The notes under the pieces are model-generated. The model was not told the DNA's origin and did not search any database. It worked only from the letters and a program-made list of their open reading frames with translations. Positions 21,188 through 33,063 of a DNA stretch of 64,000 nt are shown piece by piece. The position numbers and the translations under genes were made by a program. The DNA lies in contig JAACJM010000006.1 in NCBI GenBank assembly GCA_013368315.1, positions 62,001-126,000 of the forward strand. The letters are read 5' to 3'. The DNA comes from Tetrapyrgos nigripes. Its lineage: Eukaryota > Basidiomycota > Agaricomycetes > Agaricales > Campanellaceae. Every line of letters begins with the position of its first letter. Within the stretch, counting starts at the first letter, position 1.

Positions 21188-22934
21188 TGGCAGATGGTAA
21201 ATGAACATTGACAGGGAGCGGAATGGTATATATTTATATATATTATTATAGAACGCTACGGAACCACGGAGAAAGACAGAGAAAGATGGAATGCAGGTGA
21301 CCTCGATGTGTCACCAAGTGTCGGGTGGGGATCGAGCACAAGACCACATCCTCTCAAAATGCAGATGAACGGGCTATCACTGAATTGTGAAGTATATCAC
21401 GATGATCCTGTTCAGACAGCCAATACATCGCGCAGCAAGCTGCCGACAAGTACTCGCTGTTCGACGAAAGTTTGCGGGAAAGCAGTTACGAGAATTGTGC
21501 AGGCCGGCAGGCCCATGCCTTGGATTAGCTGTATTTCTCAGTACACTACATGAAGGAGCTGTGGGCCACCGCTTCGCGTGGCAGTAATGAGGCCCAAGTA
21601 ATCAGTTCATGGATGGTGAGCAGCGATGAGTAAGGGTGAAAGATGATGAGCGTTGCAGATCACGCATCTTTGCGGCAACGGCCGATGACCGGTTACGGTG
21701 ATCAAATGGCACTGGGGACCAGTGGAGTTATCGAGCATAGCCACACGCAGAAACGTCAGGTTATAAGAACGAGACCCTAAAGGGCCTCGTAATCCAGAAA
21801 GTTGTACACAGCCAGGATAGCTTTTTAGGGCTTTATCTACATTATAATATTTTCTTGGCTTTTTAAACCCTCAGCCAAGTGCTCTATTTGAGTACCAGTG
21901 CTGCTAAATGACCAAATTTCGAAATTTTTGATCAACATACTTATATACTGATAATTACCGAGGATCTGGTCATAGAAAGAATTCAAGGGATATCTGTGCG
22001 TTTTAAAAGCATATTCCGTCAATCTCCGAGGTACATATCTGCTTGTTAATATGAGCCGAGTCGAGGCAAAGAGAGAACGGGGCTCTCAAGAGGCGTGGAA
22101 ATTGGCATCGTGTAGCCCCGAATGACGTCGAGACGAGCTTTTCTCAACGTTGAAGGTACTAACGCATGTATATTGATCTTTCATTACTTATAAGCTATTT
22201 TCCTAAGTTTTAAATGCAGCATTGAGCACAGATAGCAATAGAGAGCAACAGTTAGTTAGATGCGTCGGGTATTAGCTGGTCCGCACCTGGCCCGCACCTG
22301 GCCCACACATAGTCCCAATGATGTCATATGTGCAGTCGGATCTGCGGGTCAGTTCTCAACGTGCGTGCCACTTTCCAGGTCACACATGTACGAAATTTGA
22401 ACTTGTAAGAGTAGGTACAGGCCTTCATACTTGTACTATTCATCTTCTCGTACTCGCATATACATATCTATCATTTAAGTATCTGTTTTCAAGCAGGGAT
22501 TAGCCTGATCAAACTTGAAAAAGAACGTATTAATAGTGTTTGCTAACTACATTGTCTAAGAGACTCAGAAAGTGGATCAGACTGCTTAAATAGGGAATTT
22601 TCGTTGAGATATTCTTCAGTATGCATTTCTACATAGTGGAGGATAATTTGAACTGATATTTTGGTGGCACGCACATACACAGCCACTGACCCGCTAACCT
22701 GCAGGGGTGATCTGCACAATCCTACACACCGTGCGGGAAATGGTGGTGGGCAAACCCTGCCAGCGGCGCGGACGCTTACTAAGCTTCCCATCAGAAAACC
22801 CCTATCGCAAACCCGCGATGCTCAATAGCTTTTTCGTCTGCTCATGGGACATCTCCGGCTCTTCATGAAAAAATGTCTTAAGTATACTGCAATCTTGCTA
22901 CAATGAAAAATCTGTATATTGTACATAGGAATCT
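21188..22934. other. Intergenic, nothing recognised
   Basis: I support no gene. A short motif at about 21563-21597 (ggccaccgcttcgcgtggca) recurs in inverted form at about 24140-24180 (tgccatgcgaagcagtggcc), suggesting a small dispersed repeat. Confidence 0.45.
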
Positions 22935-23165
22935 ATACTTCAGGTAGGCTGAGTTAATTTATGTCATAGTGACCTCCCAAAGCTTTTCCACGGGTTCAAA
23001 CTCCCACCCCTGTTCATTGCCGCTCGTCGAGCGCCCATCCATTATGACGTTGTTCATGGGTTTCTCGGAACAACTGGTAACCAAGGCAGCGTTTGCGCCT
23101 TGCCTTCGACGCTGCCTTTCTTCCCTGTTCCCCACTGCACCTGGGTCTCTCCACTGCCGCTTCAT
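22935..23165 (+). repeat. SINE-like dispersed repeat, copy 2
   Basis: It contains aggctgagttaatttatgtc, then gggttcaaactcccacccct (B-box-like), and ends near cactgcacctgggtctctcc. It matches the minus-strand copy at 7269-7538. An A-box-like GGCTGAGTT lies about 45 bp upstream of the B-box-like motif, a spacing compatible with pol III promoters. Confidence 0.55.
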
Positions 23166-23186
23166 CCTTTCTCAAATTCAATATTG

Positions 23187-23410
23187 ACCATTTACGAGGC
23201 CTTTAGGCTGAGTCAATTTTCAATTTATGTCGCAGAGCGACCTTCCAAATCTTTTCCACAGGTTCAATCTCCCACCCCTAAGTCAGTCTTTACTCCTGAC
23301 AACCGAAGGTCGGAAATGTTTAGACGCGGTCTGGATCAGATCCATGTGACGACAACCACGACGTCATGCCAGCATGTCCAGACTCGACCTTCACCCTCAC
23401 GACCACCTCC
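23187..23410 (+). repeat. SINE-like dispersed repeat, copy 3
   Basis: It repeats acgaggcctttaggctgagt, gcgaccttccaaatcttttcc and aggttcaatctcccacccct. A tail containing 'acaaccacgacgtcatg' is shared with 15371-15560. It lies in tandem with copy 2 in the same orientation. Confidence 0.5.
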
Positions 23411-24229
23411 TCTCCCTGTCTCACCCTTCGCATTTCACGACTACTAGACATGGCCTGGCCTAGGCAAAGTCCTTATCTTCCGAGTCACGCACAAGACATA
23501 TACACACAGGCAAAACGATAGCGAGGCCCCGTTGGTGCGTATTTTTGTTATGTTCTTTTATTTAGCTTTTCTCTTGTCTCGTACCTCCATCACGTACTTT
23601 GTACCTCTCTATCGTCTATTTCACAGAGTAGAAAGAGGTCTACTCGTACGTCTAGGTCCAAGCTGAGAGGAACCGTTACACTGTTCACCTCATTCTACCC
23701 GTCCTACTCCTGGACCCGCCTTGAAGATCTAGCGCTTCATGCACAGGTGACAATGTTTACCACCGGTTGGTTTTTTTGCATTGGCCTTTGCTGGTATGGC
23801 GCAGGCGCAGGTGTTATTGGGAAACAGGCTGCTCACGTCATTGACCTTACTTTCTAGTTAAAGTTGGGTTGTTAGAACTGTTGGTGGTCAGGATGCCCAT
23901 CGTTCTCATTCATTCTGAGACATCTATGATCTTGGGTGCTAACATTGATGTTTCTTTTATATATCAGATGCTGAAGTCATTTCTGCATATATTTTGAATC
24001 CTTATGCATTATTCAATGTTGAACATTGTTCATTTACTGTTCTCTGTCTTACAAGTTCTGGTATAGTCAATATTATGTGTTTTGCCTCACAATTGCTCTA
24101 CATGGAAGATGTAATTTTGGTCCTGCTGAAGACCATACCAAAGGAAGGGGCCTCGTAGCTTGCCATGCGAAGCAGTGGCCCCTTACCCCAGTTATTTTAT
24201 GTAGGCGACTTGAGGTACACATGTGGAAC
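23411..24229. other. Intergenic, nothing recognised
   Basis: There is no gene, RNA or repeat here that I can support. Confidence 0.5.
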
Positions 24230-25427
24230 TCGCAAGGCTTGAACAACCCATGCAAGTTTACCTTTTTGCGAAAATAATTTCAGTATGAGAAACTTACCTA
24301 TGAATAAGGCTCGGGTACTTTTTGTCCAGTTTTTCTCATTTCTACATATTAAGTACTTATGTGTCGTTTTGCAACCAATAGTATACCTTCGTCATTAGAC
24401 TCGTTCCCCAGTCGGTTGGTTCAACATGCCCACGAGTGTTCGGGGCTCTCCTTCTCCACACCGAGACCAACCAACACAGTGACACAAAAAAAGATATCCA
24501 AGTAATAATGTAATGTGCTATCAGGCTAACCATAGCAACCCCTCCCATTACCATTCCTCCCGTCCTCCCGTCCTCAGGTGGGACACCAACTCGAATGCTG
24601 GATAGGAAGACGGCGTCGAGGGAGCTTGTGTAAGAGACCGAGACGAGAAACAAAACCCAAAACTGAATTCAAGAACCAAACACGTTTCCGAGTATGGATG
24701 GAGGGGGGATGATGATTTGGTTTGGCGAGGAGGAGAGAAGAGAAAGATGGGAAAGGAGGGTGGTGGGGGTTGGAATCGACAACGTAGTCACAGCTGACAT
24801 TGTCTACGTCGGACGTGGCGAGGTCGGTAGTGGGGATAGGAATACGAGAAGAAGAGGAAGGGGGAAGAAGGAAGAGAACGTCAGTAATCCGTTACTTCGC
24901 TTAAATGCAATGAAAGAGGTGGAGAGGAAGAAAGAGAAGATGGGGACAGACATGCGAAAAAAGACAGCGCAAATTAAACCAAAAGGACATGTTTGAGGAG
25001 TAGGTGAAGACGGGAATAGATGGGTGGGGTAACAAAAAACAGCGAAAAAGAATAACACTCACGTCTACCTGTTACATCATTCCCTCCCCTTGTATGCACT
25101 TACAATCGGACTTGGAGGAGGTGACAACGCCGACACAGACCCGTCGTTGTCATATCTACACTTGCTGCCGTCGCAGTAGAAGTCGTTTGGAAGTCATCGA
25201 CCCAGGTGGCATCAAGTAGTGTAGGATTCTCGAAGGGCGACTTCTCCCCCTAAATCTTCCACTCGTCTCTCTCCACTTCCACACTGTCTTTGGTCACCAT
25301 CATCCGGTTGAGTCCATCCATGACACTCCTTACTGCATATCCAATACTCGGAATGGGAAGAAGATAAGTTAAAAGCACAACGGATCAGAGAACAAACGCG
25401 TTTTGGCAGAGGAACGCGACAAGGTTC
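24230..25427 (-). pseudogene. Duplicated gene remnant, copy A (paralogue at 33064-34427)
   Basis: The whole stretch is collinear with 33064-34427, starting at 'tcgcaaggcttga' and ending at 'aaggttc'. On the minus strand its upper end encodes the same membrane-spanning exon as copy B (IPSIGYAVRSVMDGLNRM). Here it is broken by TGA and TAG codons, and about 145 bp present in copy B are missing. The family is not recognised. Copy A is the more decayed of the two. Confidence 0.6.
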
Positions 25428-28012
25428 AGTGTCACGACTCACGGTGTGACGGGAAAGGACTGCACATCACCACCACCCCTCCCCTGGATCACCGCTATCC
25501 ATACTGGGTTCATTCAGCACCTCGAAGTCGTGTCTTTGTTAGCCTAGTATCAATGACTCCCAAAACGATGTTGGCGGGACACATCATCCTTCAGCTTTCT
25601 TCCAAGGCAACGTCGTTTGGACACTCAAGCTCGCAAAGTCAGGCGTGCCTTCCATATAGTCTACACATTTCACTTCAATTACAATTTTGCTCACAATCAT
25701 GTCTGTCTTACGATTCCCTTGCACGAGTGTCCAAAAAACCAAGGAAAACAATGAAGATAATCGCAACACTACTCTACCGGTTCCCAGACTGCCAGTCCCA
25801 GAGACTACCCAGCATCCTTCAAATCATTCCCAAAGTCTGTTCTAAATAGTTGCTAGGGAAACAAAGTGCCATAACGGAGTCTTTGAGATTAACGACTATT
25901 GACAATATAATCAGCAGGAAGATATCTCCACAATGAGGATAACCAGACTCACCAAAAGCAAGATATATGATGTAGGATGCTTCACCGAAAGCCTCAAAGC
26001 GAACGCAGATGGACCGAGTGCGCTAGCTGCCATCGTAGGTTTTGTCATCCAAAAACCAAACCATCGAAATATTTCCAGAACCAGCAGCTTCGAGGCCATT
26101 CGGCTCCATCCAGGGTACAAGTAGTATCCGTCAATCGCCACCGTGAGTTTGGTGAGGAGTGCACAATGTGTTGGCGTTGCTACGATGTTGAGGTCATTTG
26201 GGCGTTCGGATTTTGTATGGGTGACTGGTGTGACAAGTGTGACGAGCATGACAGTCAGAACGTCGGGATTTTGACGATGACGACGACGACGATTATGAGG
26301 AATGGTGAATCCAGAGATACATAGAAGAGCGTAAAGATTGCCCTGTGTCGGAGCCTGAAGCCTTGAAGTAAATATTTGCACATCGATGCCGTGTGCATTG
26401 TCCGAAGGCGAAGGTGAAGAGACTTGATCGTTGCCTTGTCGTTGCCTGAACCTGACCCGTATCTCGAAACGTCCAGATGCTGAAGTAGGAGCGGAAGAAA
26501 TGCCTATCCCCAGCAACGGTACCCTGATCAGCCTTCCAATTCTCCAGGGCAAGGGCGAAGGTTTTGTCGCTGCTAGAGCGGGCAACATGGGAAACGAGTG
26601 AAGACATCCATTGACCTGAGTGTAGGCAAATGAATTGAGTAGGGAGTGTTGGGCGGGGACGTAGGGGGACGTAGGGAATATGCATATGTGGGACGGTGTA
26701 GGTTGGGCGACGCATCTGAATGAAAAGGGAGAAAAGAAGTGATTATTATGTATTTGTTGTCGCAGGTACCGTTAAATGATATCGAGGAAAAAAGGAACAA
26801 AGGGGCAAACTCGAAAGAACAAAACCGACACTAAAACGCAAAAAAAAAGATGAACGGAAACGTACCTGAAGTATCATCTCTCATACCCACTACCACTATC
26901 ACCACTACGTTCTCCTTCATCATCATGTCCTTCTTCACCATCACCTCTATGTCCAAAAACCAACGAAAATGTCTTGACATTATCGTCCCCAGTCCCAATC
27001 ATCTTCTTTACACCCACCCAAACCTGTCCTTTGATCATTCCCCTCGTCAACAGGTGCTCCGAGTCGTTCGGTTGGTTTGGCTTGGGCTGCAATTCGGAGA
27101 AAACCCTTTTCGCGAGCGTGATTTCTTTGGTGAAGGTGGAGAAGGGCAGAGGGTCGAGAGTTGGACGGAAGAAGTGGTGGGCACGTAAGAAAGTGTGCGT
27201 TTTAGAGAAGAGGAAAAGCATTTTGAGTCATTCTCGTTGTCTGCTGCTGCCCATTCTGCGGCTTTTTGCTCGCTCCAAACCAGTTTCGGAGCCGTCCAGA
27301 CTCTTGTGGGACTTCAATCAACTCCGACATTGTATGCGCTGGTACCGACAGTACGAGAGCGAACGGGTGAGGGGTCAGAGTGTCTAGGTCATTGGATGTA
27401 TTCAATGAATTTGTGCGTAGATGGGGTTGGCAAGCAAAAGAGCGATTCGGAGAGTTTACGGTCAACGTTCGCAAGTCTTGAGGTGGGTATGGATGGTAGG
27501 GAGGTTGCTTCAGTGTCTAGATATGTAGAATGAAAAGAAGACAGAAAACGCGAAAAAAGAACAAATCGTTAGTTATTGTCAAATAAAAAGTATGAGACAA
27601 CTCACGTCGGCGTCAAAGTGAAGGTAGTACACCGAGGAAAGTGACCAGACGTGTGTACAAGCTGATCAAATTTTGAATGATGGCTTTGGAGACGACGTCG
27701 AGAAAGCCAGGCAATGGAGGCCAACTTGAAGCTCGTAGCGAGTTCCAAATTTGGCGGTCACACGCGTGCCATGCACATTGCCAAGCGGCATAGCCCGCTA
27801 CTTCGGAAGTTATCGCCTTTGCCAGTGAGCAGCTGCCCTTCTACCAGCTTTGCCCCCGTCGTTCCCTTCTTCTGGCTGCCTCAGCCCACTCGGCATATGC
27901 CACTCAACATCTTTGCTTGCTCAGAATTCTGCCGCTGGACGTAATCCTCAAGTGATACCGGTAAACTTTCAAGTTTTCAGAAATTTCAAGCCTCAGTGTG
28001 ACACAATTGAAG
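25428..28012 (-). pseudogene. Decayed minus-strand coding-like DNA, unassigned
   Basis: Several minus-strand frames look protein-like. They include 26293-26715 (FALALENWKADQGTVAGD), 26874-27221 (TKEITLAKRVFSELQPK, then GQVWVGVKKMIG) and a frame across 27190-27530 (VDRKLSESLFCLPTPSTH), but stops and frame changes break them. They may be exons of one former gene that also included the exon at 25250-25440. I recognise no family. 27540-28012 has nothing I can support. Confidence 0.3.
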
Positions 28013-28624
28013 CAAGATCTATGAAAGAACGCTGGGCGCTACTCGTCTGGGTCATCCGGGTGTCTCAAATGAATGTTCGTTACTTCTAAGGATCATAACA
28101 ATCCTTCTAAGTAGTTTTTGACGCTTTGTATATACCTATCCATCATCCTCAACGTCTCTTTCAGTGCCGGCATTGAACTTATACCCCTATTACAAGGCCG
28201 GCAGTCCTTTGCCCCAGACAGACACCTCCCAGTTCGTCTCTCTCTATGAGAATAGGGGTCCCTCAAAACATGCATTCTCCCTCCTTCCGCATGCCGCAGC
28301 CTTGCCTCAGCGATGAGTCTCAACGATACATTCACCGGGTCAAAAATATACCTTCAAAACGTGCATCCTCCCACCTTCCGCATGAACTTGCCTTGCCTCA
28401 GCCATGTGTTGAAATACGCTGTGGCGCGAAAAGCGAGAGAAACGAACGTTTGACGTCGTATTGGTACCAGAGGTAAACAAGTAAAGATACAGCCTATGTA
28501 ACTACTGTATTTATACTCCGTAATTAGCTAAAATCCCTTAAATACACACCTCATGACCCCCCCTATACGTCGAGGGGCTGTATCCAGCTTGTCTTGGCAA
28601 ATTTACATTTACAGCCTGTTAACA
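28013..28624 (-). mobile_element. 5' end of a copia element (LTR, leader, gag start), truncated
   Basis: This is collinear with 49269-49856. On the minus strand it contains a 218-bp LTR, a leader, and the first codons of the same gag (MTQ/MTRTSSAQRSFI-type). Homology stops abruptly at about 28013. The rest of the element is missing here. Confidence 0.75.
28407..28624 (-). repeat. Copia LTR, 218 bp (copy in duplication unit 1)
   Basis: TGTTGAAATACGCTG...CAGCCTGTTAACA with TGTT/AACA inverted tips. A TATAAATA-like box (gagtataaatac in minus-strand sense) lies inside. It is identical in length to the copy at 49639-49856. Confidence 0.7.
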
Positions 28625-29103
28625 CCATGAGTACGTCTTTACAACTGTTATCAGGCCAAACTGATCGAGGTACTGGAATTTCGTTGTTTGGGAAGTGGTG
28701 TTGAAAGAAATCTTGAGGTCGTAAGTGGGTATAAGCCTTAAGGGGGCTCGGTTAAGAACAGAGAGGGTGGAGTCGCGTGGAGGGGCATGCCATTTTCCGC
28801 TACGGTCGTGGATTATGATCAGGAGGAGTGGGGGTTTTTATAAGCCGGGGTGCATGTGTCGGCATAGCTGACGCTGGAAGACATACCTCATCCGAGTTGG
28901 TGAAGGTTACTGTAGCTGGCCGAGGGAAAATACAGGATTGTATTTTTAGCTGAAGAAGTGTAGTGACTGATCATCATCATGAAAAGCTGTTAGAACCATG
29001 TAATCAATGCCACGGCGCTCATGAATTATATTGACAATTCGTTCTAAACTCAGATGTAGCTATGCTGACAGCTCTGGTGATCGTGCAGCGTCTATGAACA
29101 GTG

Positions 29104-29110
29104 TATAAAG
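29104..29110 (+). promoter_or_regulatory. TATA box of HET gene 1
   Basis: TATAAAG 137 bp before the start codon, conserved at 50328-50334 upstream of HET gene 2. A 53-bp intron in the 5' leader (29163-29215, GTAAGT...TTTTTCAG) is predicted in both genes. Confidence 0.55.
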
Positions 29111-29240
29111 GCTTGAGCCATGGTTGAACTTTCTCAACAGATTGTCCTGAACCCTCACTTCAGTAAGTACACGACACTCTTTCTTCGGGATTTCTTTTAA
29201 CCCCTCGTTTTTCAGGCCGACTCTCGATACTTCCTCCGTT

Positions 29241-31265
29241 ATGCGTCTCTTAAACACGAAAGACTTCACAGTCAAGGAGTTCTTCACCAACATTCCATGC
29301 TATGCGATCCTCTCACACACTTGGGAGCAGGACGAGGTTAGCTTTCAGGATATCCAGAACCTCGACGTCGCCCGATCCAAAGCCGGCTGGCGTAAAGTCG
29401 AGAACGCTTGTGGCCGTGCTCGTCGCTATCATTTCGATTGGATCTGGATCGACTCATGTTGTATCGACAAGAGCAGCAGCGCCGAGCTCTCCGAAGCGCT
29501 CAACTCAATGTACATGTATTATGAGGACGCAGCAATGTGTTACGTCTACCTATCAGACGTCTCTGGAGCGTATCATCCTAGAAATGAACAATCCAACTTC
29601 AGAGACAGTAGATGGTTCAGGAGGGGCTGGACGCTCCAGGAGTTGCTCGCTCCTGAATATGTTGTATTTTTGGATAAGAACTGGCAAAGGATTGGGACCA
29701 GATGGAGCTTGCGAGATGTAGTGTCGGCGGTTACTGGCATCCCAGTAGATGTGTTCGAGGGACGGATTATTGACGAATACAGTGTCGCTCAGAGGATGTC
29801 ATGGGCAGCGTTTCGAGAGACCACGAGGCCGGAGGACCAAGCATATTGTTTGTTGGGGGTTTTTGGTGTCAGTATGTCACCGATCTATGGGGAGGGTGGG
29901 GTCAAAGCTTTCATGCGGCTACAGCAGGAGATTATCAGGATTTCTGATGATCGCAGCATCTTTGCTTGGGTTGCGGCACCGCCCCCGAAGGAGCTGATGG
30001 AGTGGGTCAGGTACAATCGCCCGGCCAGGAACACCGAGACAAGGGGTTTGCTAGCTCGATCACCCTCTGAATTTTGGATGTCAGGAGACGTGCAGGCTTC
30101 AAATGTGGAACTCATCGGCAACAAATCATCCTATTCCTTCAATAACAATGGCCTGCATATCCATCTTCCTTTCATTCCCATCCCTTCCAGTTCCGAGCAC
30201 TTTGGCAAACCCATCTTCCTTGCACACCTACTCTGCCAGTCCAAGAGAGGCGGTAGCCACTTGACCATTTATCTCCGAAAGACGAGTGGACATCAATACG
30301 TACGGTGGTATCCAGATGAAGTATTCTTGATGAGCTCACCGCCGCCAATGGATGATGTTCGGGAGCTCACCGTCACAGAGCATCTCGTCACAGGGCACAG
30401 GGTCCGAGCCTTGAATACATCCAGGTGGACATTGCAGTGCGAAATTGAACTTCTTCGATCAGCTTGGGACTTCTCTTATCGGGATGTCATTCATGGAAGG
30501 GAGATCTCTCGCATCGACGAACATACAGTATCTCTATTTTTGTTCGACTTTACAGACACTGGTCATTACCGGTCTCGGGAAACTGGAGATTATTTCTGCA
30601 TCACCTGTACAAATGCCCGGCCTTCCCTGTCTATTGGTGACAGTTCGATCGGAGGTTCCATTCCAGGGGATACACATCTAGGGAAATTGGGCAGCGGAAA
30701 CTACATAATGATTACGTCTGAGAGGAGAGGAGATTCGCAGGAGAAGATAGACGTTGGTTATCTTGCAAAAGATGACCCAGAAATTCGCCTCTGGACTGGT
30801 CCATTGCGACTCCCTGATTTGGGTGTAATAGCTCATCCCATATTGAGCCTACCCTCCTACGATCATCATCTCGAGCTCCGAGGGATCTTTCCACCTGATC
30901 CCTTTGGTAGGATTACTCAAGATATGGCCTATGCTACCGTCTTCCGACGACATCCCGATGATCCGAAGGAATGCAGTTTTCCTACGTTCCGCCTACTTAC
31001 GTACAGATGGAATGGTTTAGTCTTTCACATCGCATTTGGGCTCCAAGGATCTTCGGTTTGGACTGATCTTGTTGTAGAAAACGATTGCTCTAACAACACT
31101 TCTGAACGTGTTTGGAAATCCTATCTCGACTCTGGGCCAAGGGCCGGGAAGCGATTGAAGGGCGAAGGGTTTGCAAAGGGCTGGTCTGTGACTGCTGAGA
31201 TTAAGAGGACTAAAAATCTGCAGCTGGGGGATTACTCATTGCGCATGTACTGGAAGGGTAGATAA
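29241..31265 (+). CDS. HET-domain (vegetative incompatibility-type) protein 1
   Basis: A single-exon gene of 674 aa. The N-terminal third is a clear HET domain: YAILSHTWEQDEVSFQD (residues 21-37), DWIWIDSCCIDKSSSAELSE (about 66-85) and SRWFRRGWTLQELLAPEYV (about 127-145). QRMSWAAFRETTRPEDQAYC and GVFGVSMSPIYGEGG follow, the usual junction with a DUF8212-like region. The C-terminal 400 aa are not assigned. HET proteins of ascomycetes trigger cell death on non-self fusion; in basidiomycetes the family is expanded and the role is mostly inferred. The start is the ATG beginning the canonical MRLLNT opening. The gene is intact and is the upstream member of a HET / Gly-Met-rich gene cassette duplicated at 50-53 kb. 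Confidence 0.92.
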   Translation: MRLLNTKDFTVKEFFTNIPCYAILSHTWEQDEVSFQDIQNLDVARSKAGWRKVENACGRARRYHFDWIWIDSCCIDKSSSAELSEALNSMYMYYEDAAMCYVYLSDVSGAYHPRNEQSNFRDSRWFRRGWTLQELLAPEYVVFLDKNWQRIGTRWSLRDVVSAVTGIPVDVFEGRIIDEYSVAQRMSWAAFRETTRPEDQAYCLLGVFGVSMSPIYGEGGVKAFMRLQQEIIRISDDRSIFAWVAAPPPKELMEWVRYNRPARNTETRGLLARSPSEFWMSGDVQASNVELIGNKSSYSFNNNGLHIHLPFIPIPSSSEHFGKPIFLAHLLCQSKRGGSHLTIYLRKTSGHQYVRWYPDEVFLMSSPPPMDDVRELTVTEHLVTGHRVRALNTSRWTLQCEIELLRSAWDFSYRDVIHGREISRIDEHTVSLFLFDFTDTGHYRSRETGDYFCITCTNARPSLSIGDSSIGGSIPGDTHLGKLGSGNYIMITSERRGDSQEKIDVGYLAKDDPEIRLWTGPLRLPDLGVIAHPILSLPSYDHHLELRGIFPPDPFGRITQDMAYATVFRRHPDDPKECSFPTFRLLTYRWNGLVFHIAFGLQGSSVWTDLVVENDCSNNTSERVWKSYLDSGPRAGKRLKGEGFAKGWSVTAEIKRTKNLQLGDYSLRMYWKGR

Positions 31266-31351
31266 ATTTCTGGCAATATATATTTATTCTGATGGCGCAT
31301 TCCCCACGTGTTGACGCTCTCTTTCCTCGTCGTTCCCCCCTCCCCCCAAAA

Positions 31352-31904
31352 ATGGCAGACACCCCGCTATATATCCCCCCACTAATGACTCCAGCTCTCT
31401 CTGATGGCTCCCACGCCCACGGCCGCTCTCACTCTCGCTCTCATTCCACGCACGCTTCGCCTTGGGTCGGTCCCGGATCCTCTCTACCCCCTCAAGGCTA
31501 TCATCCATCCGATCAGTGGGCACCATCCAGTCCCATGCCAGCTCAACCCGGTTTTATACCCCCCGAGACCAGGAGTCATGTTCCTCCTGGCGTTACACCT
31601 GGAAGTGGGGGGACACCTTTACCGTCTAATGTCAATGTAGAGTTTATGGAGGATACCCTAATTTCGCGTCTACACCATGTGCGGGTAGTACTTCGTTGCC
31701 TGCTGGAGGTGGTGGGATGGGAGGTGGTATGGGTGGTGGTGCGATGGGAGGTGGATACCCTGGGATGACGCCTTTTCAAGCACCTATGTTGTCCGCCTGG
31801 TCTACACCTGGAATAGCACCTGGGTTGGGAATGGGTGGCGTCATCGGGGTTATCGTCGGGTCGTCCAACGAACTTGGTGCTGACATCGGCATTTGTTGAC
31901 TACA
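31352..31904 (+). pseudogene. Gly/Met-rich protein gene, frameshifted copy
   Basis: It starts MADTPLYIPPLMTP 87 bp after HET gene 1, exactly as the intact paralogue at 52611 does after HET gene 2. A base is missing at about 31648 (ATGGAGG here, ATGGGAGG in the paralogue), so the frame is lost before the Gly-Met repeats. Those repeats are still readable in another frame (GGGMGGGMGGG). At about 31835 the sequence stops matching the paralogue and runs into the ATP synthase g remnant. Confidence 0.75.
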
Positions 31905-31949
31905 GTGGTCAAGCTCGTCGGTATCACCAATGACAGTGTCGGGGTTCCT

Positions 31950-32514
31950 CGTAGAAGTGTGCGTCCAACGCCCAAGTCGAAGCCGCTCAAAAAAAGGAAC
32001 AAGAAACGTTGGCTAGTACCCAACAAACTGCTGGAAGGGTTTTAGAGGGTGCTAAAAAGGTTGCTGGGCCTCTTGGAGAGGGCTGGGTCCATGTTTGGCT
32101 GTACGTGTCTCCCTTTGTGTCTTTCTGACCCTCTTTTCTTTCATCTCTTCCCTTTACCTCCCTCCATAACAATGTGTCTAACCCATCTCATTTGTTCCAG
32201 CCTACCCCCAACCTATCACGTACAACCTCTCTGTCTTCTGGGGAATCTGCAAATACATCTACCGAAAACCTCTCCCCTCCCTCGTAGCGACTGTTCGTTC
32301 TGCGTATGAGACCATGTGGGCTAGAGCCATCAATAGGGACTTTTGGTTTGGAGCTGTCAGGAGCGGGGACATTGCTAGAATTGGCGTATATGTGATGGGA
32401 TTTTTAAGGTGTGTTTGAATACTATTATTACATCCGAGTCGTCGTGTTGACATTGCGTTACTCTGTATTGGTGAAATCATTGGAAGGAGGAGTCTCGTCG
32501 GGTACAATGTTAAC
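31950..32514 (+). pseudogene. ATP20: ATP synthase subunit g remnant
   Basis: Plus-strand frames read ASNAQVEAAQKKEQETLAS, RVLEGAKKVAGPLGE and, after an intron-like gap (GTACGT...TTCCAG, about 32100-32200), YPQPITYNLSVFWGICKYI. SLVATVRSAYETMWARAI and SGDIARIGVYVMGF follow, then GEIIGRRSLVGYN. This is the order of mitochondrial ATP synthase subunit g, a small inner-membrane subunit of the F1Fo dimer interface. The 5' end is missing, with Gly-Met-rich DNA in its place. The frame slips near 32080, and the last intron, starting GTGTGT at about 32409, has no AG acceptor at the expected place. I therefore call it a pseudogene; a functional copy should exist elsewhere. Confidence 0.75.
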
Positions 32515-32629
32515 TAGGCGTCTTTCCTTCCAATATAGATGTTATCTTCAACACATACAATACATACCAATGCCATCCCAGCGATGGCTATTTCTTCTCC
32601 CCACGTTGTTTATCCTTCTTCGTGATTGA

Positions 32630-33060
32630 GACTACCTACCCGCCGTCTACTACACGCTACTCTCAACTACAAGGGAGGTGCTAACGGGTCTGTTTCTTTT
32701 CTACTTTGCGTCTCGTTCCCCGTCATTTCCCTTTTCCTTCATTTTCTTTTTCTTTTGGATGCTTTGGAAGGCGGGTGGGTCCTTCTCTCTTTCTTTTATT
32801 TTTCTCCTTTCTTTACATTGGGTTTGGCGTTGGCTCTTCCTTGTTCTCCTCATTCTCATTCTCATTCTCATTTTCGTTTTCGTTCTGTTTCTGTTTCTCC
32901 ATTCTTTTCTCCCCACGCGAAGATGAAGGCATGACCATTGACCATAATATTATCCAGTCCCCAGTGTCCAGTGTCCAGTGTTCCGCGCCTAGTGTCTATT
33001 TTCCCTTCCTTCTTCCTTCTTTCTGTTCCCTGTTCTTCTTCCATATACTTTTTATCATTT
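32630..33060. repeat. CT-rich low-complexity stretch
   Basis: Pyrimidine-rich DNA with runs such as (CATTCT)n and TTTTCGTTTTCG at about 32845-32890. The open frames here are compositional and not believed to code. Confidence 0.6.
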
Positions 33061-33063
33061 TAA

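Noticed and set aside
22985..23010. tRNA gene because of the B-box-like GGTTCAAACTCC
   Set aside because: No cloverleaf, acceptor stem or anticodon loop can be drawn around it. The motif recurs in a dispersed repeat.
24694..24996. Plus-strand Arg/Glu/Gly-rich ORF duplicated at 33450
   Set aside because: The better coding signal in both duplicates is on the minus strand. The plus-strand frame is a compositional shadow of purine-rich DNA.
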